A stretch of DNA of 64,000 nt from Dirofilaria immitis (taxonomy: Eukaryota; Nematoda; Chromadorea; Rhabditida; Onchocercidae), in contig JAKNDB010000064.1 of the NCBI GenBank assembly GCA_024305405.1, positions 1,302,001-1,366,000 of the forward strand, in the 5' to 3' direction. Below are positions 53,613 through 64,000 of the stretch, one piece after another (positions within the stretch are counted from its first letter, which is position 1; each line of letters opens with the position of its first letter). The position numbers were made by a program, and so were the translations under genes. Below the pieces are notes generated by a model, which saw nothing but the letters and a program-made list of their open reading frames with translations, was not told where the DNA came from and did no database searches.

Positions 53613-53800
53613 TCAATTATCATATACTTATCAAACAATCATTAACAATTTGAATCATTTATGAATGAACTATCACATATTATCAAACAATCATTAACAA
53701 TTTGAATATATATGAATGAATTATCACATACTTATCAAACAATCATTAATAATTTGATACTTATCAAACAATCATTAACAATTTTGAATCATTTATGAAT
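53613..53800. repeat. ~52-bp tandem repeat, about 3.7 copies
   Basis: Units contain CTTATCAAACAATCATTAAC, AATTTGAAT and ATGAATGAA in order. The third copy is shortened. The block follows an (AT)n run at 53572-53611. Confidence 0.85.
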
Positions 53801-54335
53801 TTCAAAAATTTAAAATATTTTTCCAATTTATCTATAAACAATAAATTTGGAATTTCATTCTGTTATCTATTAGAATGATTGTTAAAAAAAAAAACAAAAA
53901 AAAAAGAGTCTAGGCTTAATGATATTCGAATGGTGTCGAAAAATTTTTGGCTAATAAAATTTGCCTTTATTAGCCAATATATATATATATATATATATAT
54001 GTTTATATCTATGATAATTATTATTATTATTATTGATTTTTTTCCAATAATTATATCTTTCAATGATTATAATTAAATTTTTGAAATTTTAATTAATCAA
54101 AATTTTCATTTCTTAAAATGAAAAATGTCATATGATAAATTATATGTAAATATAAATATGTGTAGATGTTGTGTATATTTGAGTCATTATTTTTCCTTGC
54201 AAATAAATAGAAACATTTTGACGTAGCCAAAAGATATGATAAACATATTTAAGCCAAGGATGTGTGGGAGGTTAAGAAAACAATGGAAAAAGGTACGAGT
54301 GCTGGGGACAAGAAAAGAAGAAGCAATGAAAAGAC

Positions 54336-54580
54336 GAAGAAGAAGAAGAAGAAGAAGAAGACGAAGAAAGCGAAATTCACAATTTTAATAAGCCCATACT
54401 ATTATTTACCGGTGAATAATGATGATCAATAATGATGACGATGACAATGATGACGATAATGATGATGATGATGATGATGATAATGATAATGATGATCGAT
54501 AATGATGACGGTGATGATGATGATAATGATAATGAATGATCGATAATAATGGTAATGATGATGACATTTTGCGAAGAAGT
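54336..54580. repeat. (GAA)n and (GAT/GATAAT)n tracts
   Basis: A GAA run at about 54336-54370 is followed by a GATGAT/AATGAT mosaic from 54419. Confidence 0.85.
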
Positions 54581-54860
54581 AAAAAGGAAGAAAAAAAAAA
54601 GGAAATGTAAGCAATTTGGCTAAAAGATATTCCGTGTCTTTTATTTCTTTTTTTTCACTTTGAGCCTAGTCTTATTACTTGGCTGATATTTTCAAGTAAA
54701 TTTTTAAATCTATGCAGTATGTTAGGATAGGTGAAATGAATGAAATGAGTTAGGGATGAGATTTGTCTCTCTCCCGTCGGGAGTAATATACATATATATA
54801 TATATATTCTTCCTTTCCGATGATTATATTTCAAAATCCTTGACTACCTTCAACACAAAT

Positions 54861-54908
54861 ACACAACATATACACATACATACACATACACATACACATA
54901 TATACATA

Positions 54909-54942
<34 letters not shown>

Positions 54943-54985
54943 CATACATACATATATACATACATATATACATACATAGACAGAC
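54861..54985. repeat. (CATA)n microsatellite
   Basis: CATA, CACA and TATA units in an imperfect array of about 120 bp. Confidence 0.9.
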
Positions 54986-55202
54986 AAAGAGATAAGAGAT
55001 AAAATATATTTTAGAGACTTCATTTAAAGCTTTACAGTTTTAGCAAACATTATAAGCTTTAAATTTTTCTTCTCTCTCATCCTTCTTCGCCATTTCTCAT
55101 CTTTTTTTCTTCTCCTTTTAAATATGTCAAAAAAAAAAAAAAAAAATGGAAGAAAAGAAGGATGGAAAAATTAGCATCTTTTAGTACCTTTTATTTGCAT
55201 TG

Positions 55203-55940
55203 AGATGATAATGATAATGATAATGATAATGATGAATAAAATTAGAAGATAATGATTATTATGATGATGGATGATGATTAGGAGAGGATGATAAGTAGTT
55301 GATGATAATGATAATGATGATTAAGATAGGAGATGATGATGATTAAGACAGGAGATAATGATGATGATAATGATTAGGATGACAAGTAGTTGATGATAAT
55401 GATAATTATGATATATGATAATGATGATTAGAATGAAAGATATGATAATGATAATGATGATGATGATGATTGGGATAAGAAATGACGATAATGATGATTA
55501 GGATAAGAGATAATGATGATGATTGGGATGATAAATAGTTGATGATAAATGATAGTTTTTATGATAGATGGCAATGATGATAATGGTGATTAGAATAAAA
55601 ATAGTAACGGTAATGACGATCAGGATAAGAGATAATAATAATAATAATGATGATGATTGAGTGATAAATAGTTGATGGTAATGATAATTGCGATAGATGG
55701 TAATAATGATGATGATGATGATCAGAATAAAAGATAATAATAATGATGATGATGATTGGGATGAAAAATAGTTGCTGATAATCAGAACTATGATAGACGA
55801 TAATGATGATAATAATGACTAGGATGAAAGATAATGATAATTATGATAAATGATAGTGGTGATTTAGAATAAAAGGATAATGATAATAATGATGACTAGG
55901 ATGAAAGAAATAATGATTAAGATAAAAGAAATGATAAGAG
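55203..55940. repeat. GATAATGATGAT array, about 740 bp
   Basis: A long mosaic of GATAAT and GATGAT units interrupted at intervals by AGGATAAGAGATAATGATG and GGATGATAAATAGTTGATG. The interruptions suggest a higher-order unit of roughly 70-80 bp. It is dense in GATA and TGATAA cores. Confidence 0.85.
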
Positions 55941-56285
55941 CTTTGCATTAGATAAATTACTTGGCCTATTTATCATGCATGTTAGTTTGTCTGATTAAAA
56001 AAAATTCCATGCAATTATTTTTTAGGAGATAAAAACAATATCATAATTATTATTATCTTATCTTTTCCTCAAACTTCTTATCTTTTCCTTTTTTCTTTTT
56101 TAAATATGTAAAAAAGGATTTTTTTTTAAACTCTTTCTTAACTCCATTTATCGATGAGAATGATAATTAAGATTTTTGAAAAAAAAATCTATATAGTAAA
56201 TATTAGAAGTTAAAATTGCTTGGCTTATCTTTTGTAAATAATTAGCCTGATCGAAGAAATCCATCACTATCACATTTCTAACAGA

Positions 56286-56420
56286 TAAACAATAACAATA
56301 ACAACAATAACAACAACAACAACAACAACAACAGTAACAATAATGACAATATAAACATAATCAACAACAATAACAATAATGACAATAATAACAATGTAAA
56401 CATAATCATCATTATTGTCA
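56286..56420. repeat. (CAA)n/(CAATAA)n tract
   Basis: CAA and CAATAA units with AATGAC interruptions. A short GTCATCATT run follows. Confidence 0.85.
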
Positions 56421-56629
56421 TCATTGTCATCATTATCTTATACACTGCTTCATCTAAAATATAATACCCCAAGGGTGTGTATGTTTTAATGTTTATCAAA
56501 TATTTCTTACTATTCAATCTTCTTCGTCGTCATCATCATCATCATAATCATCCATCTTCCTTTGCAATTTTTGCATATTTTTGACATTTTCAAAATATTA
56601 TTTCGTCCATGCGAATTTTATAAGAGTGA

Positions 56630-56836
56630 GGATAAGGATAGGATAAGGATAAGAATAAGGATAAGGATAAGGATAAGGATAAGGATAAGAATAGGAGTAA
56701 GGATAAAAATTAGGATAAGGTTAAGGATAAAGATGAGGATAGGGATAAGGATAAGGATAAGGATAAGGATAAGGATAAGGATAAGGATAAGGATAAGGAA
56801 AAGAATAAGGATAAGGATAAGGATAAAGATAAGATA
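56630..56836. repeat. (GGATAA)n hexanucleotide array
   Basis: About 34 units of GGATAA with few changes. The hexamer gives an Arg-Ile dipeptide frame on the plus strand. Confidence 0.92.
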
Positions 56837-57147
56837 GCAACTTATAGGTTTATCAACGATTAAGTTTAATTTTTAATAATTAAAATGAAATTAAGCAGAG
56901 AGATATTATTATTTATATAAATTTTTTTTTCTCTAACAATAAGATATTTTTATTAGTAACTAAAATTGATATTAATTTTGTAAATTTTGCATAATAATTG
57001 GAAGATTTAAAAAAAAAAGTAATCGAAGCGATGTAATAGATATTATTTTGTAAAACGATGAGCGGTTGATTATGGTGATAGCCTATATATCACTAGAAGA
57101 AATGGAGAAGATTGATCAAATGGGAAGTTATTACGATTAAAGGTTTG

Positions 57148-57515
57148 ATCAAGCAAATCGTATATATGATGATAGGATAATAGAATTGCTAGTATTGAGA
57201 TATGATAAAAAATAATATATGTGATGATAAGATAATAAAATTGCTAGTATTGAGATATGATAAATTTAATTATTTTAAAAATTATTAGTTTAAATTTTTA
57301 CAAAATTAGGCATTAACTGATATTAGAGAATGATAAAATATCATCTGAATTATTGAAGCTAAAAATAAGATGAGGAAAAAAAATAACGAATATTTACTTA
57401 TAATAATAGCAACTATCTTACACCTATTAAAAGTTCTAATATTTGCTATAACAATTACAAATAATAGCTATAACAATTACAAATAATAGCTATAACAATA
57501 AGGCTATAACAATAG
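57148..57515. repeat. Two short tandem duplications
   Basis: A roughly 54-bp unit containing GCTAGTATTGAGATATGATA occurs twice at 57148-57260. A 19-22 bp unit (CAATTACAAATAATAGCTAT) occurs about four times at 57445-57515. Confidence 0.8.
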
Positions 57516-58194
57516 CCAAAAATATTTATTATTAAACTAATTGTTTGTTTTAAATGAAATATTATTATTGATAATTTGATTATTTTTACAATCAATCAAC
57601 AAATATATTTGTTAAAAGTTTGACAAATCCAACAACTGTTCATTTTTAATCATTTATCATTTACATAAATTAAGAGATATGATAATAATAATGATAATAA
57701 TAATAATAGATTTACTTTGCTAATAATGATAATATCTCGGAATAATAATATTTTTGAATATTCCATTCCTTTTAATTTGATTGGATTTTAAATGAAAAAA
57801 AAGACGGAAAAATTGCCATAAATTTGACTTATTAAAATATGATTAATAGAAAGTGAAAATGATAAGATAAATTATTTTCATACTTTATTCCTATTCCCAT
57901 CCATCTTTAATCATTTTTCCTTCGTTATGTTGAAAATTTAATTTATGATTACTTTTCGTTTTCGAATATATATATAAATGGCATAATTAAAGTTTTTAAA
58001 TGAAAAAAAAGCATAGAAATATTTTGTAAATTTAAAACGAATAAAAATTATCACAATTTTTAATCGAATACATATAATCTTAATCATAGTTTTAATTAGA
58101 ACAAAAAAATGCGATCAATCAATCAATCAAATAATTTGGCTAAATTTTTTTCTTTCTTATACTTTTTTTTAAATTTTAAAAATATCATTTACAA

Positions 58195-58327
58195 CTTATA
58201 TAATCGACTGATTGATTGATCGATTGATTGATTGATTGACGCTTGAATGAATGAAAATTGATTTATTTGTGAATGTTTGTAAATAATTATCATTTCTCAT
58301 TAATGCATATACATATATAAGTGTGTA

Positions 58328-58377
<50 letters not shown>

Positions 58378-58378
58378 T
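58195..58378. repeat. (GATT)n and (GT)n microsatellites
   Basis: GATTGATT units at about 58205-58242 and a GT run of about 50 bp at 58320-58378. Confidence 0.9.
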
Positions 58379-58561
58379 AATCTTTGATGTTATTTGTTAT
58401 TGCATTTCTTTCACTTCATTGAACATCGATTAAATTTTGCCAAATCATTTCGAAAACAAGCATTAGGGATCAATCGATCAATTGATCGATCGATTGATTT
58501 ATTGAATGTTTTATTTATACTTTTTTCACTAATTTTTTTTTGTTTTTCTAATCTTAGGAAA

Positions 58562-59022
58562 AAAATTTTTATTTCAATTCTTGCTTTCAATTTCTATTTT
58601 CAATTTTCTATTTTAATTTCTATTTTCAATTTTCTATTTTAATTTCTATTTTCAATTTCCGTCTTTAATTTCTATTTTCAATTTCCATTTTTAATTTCTA
58701 TTTTCAATTTTCTATTTTAATTTCTATCTTCAATTTTCTATTTTAATTTCTATCTTCAATTTTCATTTTTAATTACTATTTTCAATTTTCATCTTTAATT
58801 TCTATTTTCAATTTTCTATTTTAATTTCTATTTTCAATTTTCTGTTTTGATCTCTATTTTCAATTTCTATCTTTAATTTCTATTTTCAATTTTCTATTTT
58901 AATTTCTATTTTCAATTTTCTATTTTAATTTCTATTTTCAATTTCCGTCTTTAATTTCTATTTTCAATTTTCTATTTTAATTTCTATTTCAATTTTCTAT
59001 TTTAATTTCTATTTTCAATTCT
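58562..59022. repeat. ~24-bp minisatellite, about 19 copies
   Basis: Units alternate TTTTAATTTCTA and TTTTCAATTTTC. Variation is mainly C/T and length changes in T-runs. Confidence 0.9.
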
Positions 59023-59645
59023 TATTTTTAAAAATTACACGCACAGGAATGCACGCATATAAAATATATTTATTTATATGTAAATAAAAATATTTTTTTT
59101 AAATTAATTTTATAAAAATTTTTATAAAATATTTTCGTGTTTTTTTCTCTTACATTAAACAAAACTTTCGTTCTTTTTTTTCTTTCCTTTTCTTTTCTTT
59201 TTCTTTCTTTTCTTTTATTGAATTAAGAATTATATTTTTAATACAAAGTTCCACTTCGATTACCTTTACAATTTTTCCTCACTTTTTACCTTCAAAAAAA
59301 AAAAAAAATTCGAATTATCATCATCACCTTTCAATGACCTCAACCTTTCAATGACCTCAATTTTTTTTTTTTTTTGTTGATATAAATATAATCGAAATGA
59401 ATGAATAAATTTATACTAACTTTTTTTCCCACTCTTCTTTATCCTACAAATATTTCATTTAATTATGCAAATTTTTTTACGTTTATTTTAATTAATTAAT
59501 TAATTAAAATTAATTAACTGAAATATTTAATTAAATTAAAATTAAAAAAATTTTTTCCCTAAATTGCTTTTTCTTTCTTTCCCTTTCTTTTTCTTCCAAA
59601 TAATTTATAAAATTAAAAGTTTTAATTTTCTTTTTCTTTTCCTTT

Positions 59646-60237
59646 AATTTTATTGATTTTTTTCTCGAACAAACAATTAATTTTATCGATTTTTTCTCGA
59701 ACAAACAATTAATTTTATCGATTTTTTCTCGAACAAACAATTTTATCGATTTTTTCTCGAACAAACAATTAATTTTATCGATTTTTTCTCGAACAAACCA
59801 GTAATTTTATCGATTTTTTCTCGAACAAACAATTAATTTTATCGATTTTTTCTCTAACAAACAATTAATTTTATCGATTTTTCCGAACAAATGATTAATT
59901 TTATTGATTTTTCTCGAACAAACAATTAATTTTATCGATTTTTTCCCGAACAAATGATTAATTTTATCGATTTTTCTCGAACAAACCAGTAATTTTATCG
60001 ATTTTCTCGAACAAACAATTAATTTTATCGATTTTTCTCGAACAAACAAGTAATTTTATCGATTTTTTCTCGAACAAACAATTAATTTTATCAATTTTTC
60101 TCGAACAATTGATTTTATCAATTTTCTCGAGCAAACAAGTAATTTTATCGATTTTTTTCTCGAACAAACAAGTTTATCAATTTTTTCTCGATCAAACAAG
60201 TGATATTATCGATTTTTCTCGAATCTCGAACAAATAA
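59646..60237. repeat. 30-32-bp minisatellite, about 19 copies
   Basis: The unit combines AATTTTATCGATTTTTTCTC and GAACAAACAATT. Copies vary in T-run length and in the spacer (AATTAA, CAGTAA, AAGTAA, GATTAA). On the minus strand the array yields overlapping Lys/Ile/Cys-rich frames that are shadows of the repeat. The unit contains a palindromic ATCGAT. Confidence 0.92.
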
Positions 60238-60404
60238 TTATTATAAATTTAATTATCTAAAAAAAGACGAAATGAGAAAAGAAAAAAAAGCAATTGCCTA
60301 AATTATAAATGTATAATTAAAAGTTATGCTATTTGAATTTTAAGAAAATAATATATATTGTGGATGAATTTTAGCAAAATAAAAATATATATAAACGGAA
60401 AGAA

Positions 60405-60500
60405 AGGAGCCTAGTTATATTTACGAAAAAAAAAGAAAAGGAAAGCAGCCTAGTATATTTGTAAGAAAAACAACAGCCTAGTATATTTATAAATAATATC
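60405..60500. repeat. Three-copy AGCCTAGTATATTT repeat
   Basis: The phrase GCCTAGT(T)ATATTT with an A-rich spacer recurs three times at intervals of about 30-45 bp. Confidence 0.65.
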
Positions 60501-61078
60501 TTAGAACTTTTTTTCCTTTTTTTTTTTATACGTAAACAATATTATTTAATGATTTTTGTTACTTTCAATTAATACATTTAAAAAAAAATTAATAAATAAT
60601 CTCTCTTTGCGTATTATTCAAATTCATTTTAACCTTTTCTACACTTTGTATTTTTATCTTCATCTTTAAACTTCCTGTTTTTCTTTTCTCTCCACTTTCT
60701 CCGCACTTTCTCTCTCTCTTTTTCCTTTTCTCTTTTAAAAATGAAATGAAAAAGAAAATCTCTCTTTGTCTTTTTTCTCTTCCCCTCTTTTTCTTTCTTT
60801 TCTCTTTAAAAATGAAATAAAAAAAGAAGAAAAATTTATTTCTTAAAAATAAATTTCTTTTTATTTTTATTAATTTAAGAAAAAAACTTTTCAAATATTT
60901 TTTTAAATTAAATCAAAAAAATGCAAAAAAATGAAAAATTTTTGATAATAAAATTAAATATTTTGCATAAAAATATATTATTATGAAATTTGGAAATTAA
61001 TTTATTTTATTTATAACTTAGTAAAATTAGAAAATATATCTAAAAACTTTTTAAAAATAAAAATGCATTAATACGAAA

Positions 61079-61143
61079 GTGATGAATGAATGAATGAATG
61101 AATGGATGATTATTATTATTATTATTGAATGAATGAATGAGTG

Positions 61144-61205
<62 letters not shown>

Positions 61206-61235
61206 CATTGTTATTATTATTATTATTGTTATTAT
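61079..61235. repeat. (GAAT)n and (ATT)n microsatellites
   Basis: GAAT units at both 61083-61105 and 61127-61140, with an ATT run of about 90 bp from 61144. The poly-Asn and poly-Ile frames are artefacts of the run. Confidence 0.92.
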
Positions 61236-61312
61236 GGACGAGAATAATTTTTTCCTTCTTCATGGCTTCATTTTTTATTCCATTATTTTCGTTTTTTTTT
61301 TTATAATTATAA

Positions 61313-61620
61313 AATATTTTTGGCCTAATTTTTTATTTTCTTTCATTTTAATTATTTATTAGAATATTTTTGGCCTAATTTTTTTATTTGATTGTTTTTA
61401 ACTTTTTAAAAATATTCTTAGCCTAATCTTCTATTTTTATTTTCTTTATTTTCATTTGCTTTGATTATTTGGTAGAATTGTTCTTTGTCCTTGGCTTAAT
61501 TTTTTTTATTTGATTGTTTTAGATTTTCTAATATCCTTAGCCTAATTTTTCATTTTTTTATTTTGTTCTATTTTATTTATTAATATTTTTGGATTAATTT
61601 TTTTATTTGATTGCTTTATT
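61313..61620. repeat. ~65-bp degenerate tandem repeat
   Basis: Four to five units carry ATATTTTTGGCCTAATTTTT or CTTAGCCTAATTTT, followed by TTTATTTGATTGTTTT. Confidence 0.75.
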
Positions 61621-62467
61621 TTTTTTTTTTTGATAAATATAATTTGCATAAATTTATTTTCGTCTTTGTAATAATTTCAAATTTTTGAAATACCAATCGA
61701 TAAATGAAGCAGAAAGTATTAAATTTAATTTTTGCATATTATATTTTCCTTACAAATTAATTTTTTAAACTTTTTTGTAATAACAAAAAAAGAGAAAAAA
61801 ATTGAAAGAACAAATAATTTGAAAATTGAAAAGTTTGTTAGTATTTTTGAGTTCTTTTTTTTCGCTTTTCGTTTTTATGGCGTAATTTTAAGTTTGTTTT
61901 TTCAAACATACTAAATTATGTTCATCGGAGAGTGATTATTATCATTTTGAACTATTAGTTTCTGATTAGAATTAATGGTTGAATGATTTATGATAATATC
62001 AGCCAACGATGATAATGATAAATAATAATTCATATAATAGTTGCTTACAGTATTGTTAGCAATAGTGATAAATGCTAATTACCGTATTGATAACAAATAA
62101 CTACAGTAATGATGATGACCGTGATAATGATGATGATGATGATGCTGTTAGTGATGGGGCTGATGACGTTAATATGATCGCAATGGATTTTAAGTTTGCA
62201 AATATAATTTGAAAAACTTGGCTGAAAAAAAAATTGAGTGAAATATGAAAGCGATATAGCCCAGCAGCAACACCTGTTATCTATTCGATCAGCTTGGCTT
62301 AACTTTTTTTTCGTCTTTCCGATAATTTTGACTTCAATAAAACACTTCTTCGCCTTCTTCGTTTATCTTTCTCTAACTCAACATGATAATACTTTGTTTT
62401 AATCAATGATAATTTTCTTTTCTTTTTCTTTTTTGTTTAAATTCAAATTTTTGCTTACATAAATTAT

Positions 62468-62565
62468 TTTCATCTTTGTTTACTTGTTGGTTACGATATT
62501 TTTACAGTATTCCATGAGTTTCCATCTTTGTGTACTTGTTGGTTACGATATTTTTACAGTATTTC
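62468..62565. repeat. ~52-bp direct duplication
   Basis: Two copies of a segment with ACTTGTTGGTTACGATATTT followed by TTACAGTATT, nearly identical over about 45 bp. Confidence 0.85.
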
Positions 62566-62689
62566 ATTTATTGATAACTGAATCTTGATGAAATCGGAAT
62601 GTTTCAATGATAGCGGAAATCTTTTTTAAAATTATAATGGTTTGTATAATAATTAATATGAATAATTGACCGGTTTGTATAATACAGTA

Positions 62690-62920
62690 ATTAATAATTT
62701 GATGGATATTGATAAATTGATTAATATTAATATTTATAATTTCAATTTGATAATGGTTGACAGGGTGTTGATAAGTTGACAAATTTTAATATTTGTAATT
62801 TTTAATTTGATAATCATGTTGATGGATATTGATAAATTTTGATATTTATAATTTTAATTTAATAATAGCTAATGAAGTATTGATAAATTGATAAATTATT
62901 AATATTTATAATTTATAATA
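62690..62920. repeat. Degenerate ~60-bp repeat
   Basis: About four units of GATGGATATTGATAAATTGA followed by TTAATATTTATAATTT, with growing divergence. Confidence 0.7.
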
Positions 62921-63302
62921 ATAAATATTAGTATTATAAAATAAAAAAAACTGGTAATTTAAATAAATCTTTATATCTTCGTTGATAAGAGCTATTAAAA
63001 TAAAAATAAAAAAGAGAAAAGGGAAGAAGAAGCAAAAAAAACCTGTTTTTATTAAATTATCAAAAATATATATATATTATTGAATATGTTTATCATCATT
63101 TTGATAAAATGATTTATTATCAATCGTTCATTTTATTTATTTATTCATTTGTTATCAATGGGAAAAAATTTTTGATATAAATGTGATTTTAAAAAAGAAA
63201 AAAAATCAGTCAACTGAAAGAGAATGGCAAAAAAAGAACAACAAAATGATTAATTTGAAAAAATGAATAATTCATTAAATGCATCAGATTTAGTGAATAT
63301 AT

Positions 63303-63337
63303 ATTCGAGAATATAGTCTCGAATATATTCTCGAAAC
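63303..63337. other. Inverted repeat (hairpin-capable)
   Basis: The arms TTCGAGAATATA and TATATTCTCGAA are exact reverse complements separated by 11 bases. No gene lies nearby. The rest of 62921-64000 is AT-rich with no supported gene. Confidence 0.75.
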
Positions 63338-64000
63338 TTTTTGTTTTTTTGATAAAATTTGAAATTTTTATTTTTCATTCTCTGTTTTTTCCTTTTCTCT
63401 CCTTTTCTCACTTCTTCCTCTCTCTCTTTCTTGCTTATTTTTTTCATTGTTAATTATTTTTTTTTTAAAAAAATATATGCATATGTTGTTGGATGATTGA
63501 ATAAAATAAGCATTTTATGTTAAGCTTTTAAATTTGAAAGATTATAAAAGTTTGATTTATTTATATCTCTCTCTTTTTTTTTTTTTTTTGATATTATCAA
63601 AATATTTTTATCAGAAAATTTTTGAAAAAAATTAAATATAATCAAAATTGAAGTACAAAAAAAAAATAATATATTTGTATGTATAAATAGAAATATTAAA
63701 ATTTTAGTATTTATTAAAATAATAAAAAGGAAATTAAAAGAAAAAAAATTAATTGATAATCAAATAATATATATATATATGAAAAAGGAAGGGAATTTAA
63801 TTAGAAATATAATATCTTTTGGAAATGGATTAAATTACAAAATATTTCATCATTATTTTAAAATAATAATTGAATAATGATAAATGATAGGAATAATTTA
63901 TGCATAGATTAAGGATAAGATTATTTATGCGCCATTAAAATGAGTAAATTATACATATGATAAATGAATGATAAATGATAGGAACAATTTGTGCCATAGA

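Noticed and set aside
56630..56836. Internal telomere-like repeat
   Set aside because: The nematode telomere unit is TTAGGC. GGATAA and its complement do not match it.
56562..56837. Arg-Ile repeat protein on the plus strand
   Set aside because: It is a direct translation of the (GGATAA)n array.
59531..60167. Lys/Ile/Cys-rich minus-strand proteins
   Set aside because: They are repeat shadows of the 32-bp minisatellite in three frames.
61051..61362. Poly-Asn and poly-Ile proteins
   Set aside because: They are translations of an (ATT)n run on either strand.

Overview
The window looks like nuclear DNA of a nematode, probably a spirurine or filarial-type (clade III) worm, though the exact species cannot be told. 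It is strongly AT-rich. Its genes are split into many small exons by introns that end in TTTTCAG or TTTTAG. Two coding starts sit directly behind a splice acceptor (TTTAG|ATG), as expected for spliced-leader trans-splicing. The protein families are animal ones. No bacterial, viral or mobile-element gene was recognised.

Layout. Positions 1-18375 carry four minus-strand genes: the 5' end of WDR24 (GATOR2; 1-958), a complete MRE11 nuclease gene (1468-5736), a LUC7L3-type U1 snRNP splicing factor (about 7337-10608) and a type II activin/BMP receptor, the DAF-4/ACVR2 family (12933-18375). The receptor has a possible second signal-peptide exon at 21044-21163. From about 21 to 33.5 kb lies a gene-poor stretch with several minisatellites and a 380-bp segment present twice (28326-28708 and 33207-33580). 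The second copy contains the likely first exon of a large plus-strand gene (33546-47078). That gene encodes a neuropathy target esterase-type lysophospholipase (PNPLA6/7) of about 1,340 residues. From 47.1 kb to the end no convincing gene is seen. The sequence there is AT-rich and packed with tandem repeats (GATAAT-, GGATAA-, GA-, CATA- and TTTATTTG-type arrays, plus units of about 24, 32, 52 and 65 bp).

The genes do not form one pathway. WDR24 acts in amino-acid signalling to TORC1, MRE11 in DNA double-strand break repair, LUC7L3 in 5' splice-site choice, the receptor in TGF-beta signalling, and the esterase in ER phospholipid turnover. MRE11 and WDR24 are only about 0.5 kb apart on the same strand and could be co-transcribed.

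A general caution: in the four well-covered genes the conserved reading frame breaks at 12 places, and each is repaired by adding one base, almost always in a run of identical bases. This is most simply a base-calling or assembly artefact, so none of the genes should be called a pseudogene on this sequence. I found no clearly new biological system. The most interesting candidates are the alternative receptor signal-peptide exon, a frame-preserving 27-nt cassette exon in the esterase gene, two GC-AG introns, and the duplicated segment around the esterase first exon.
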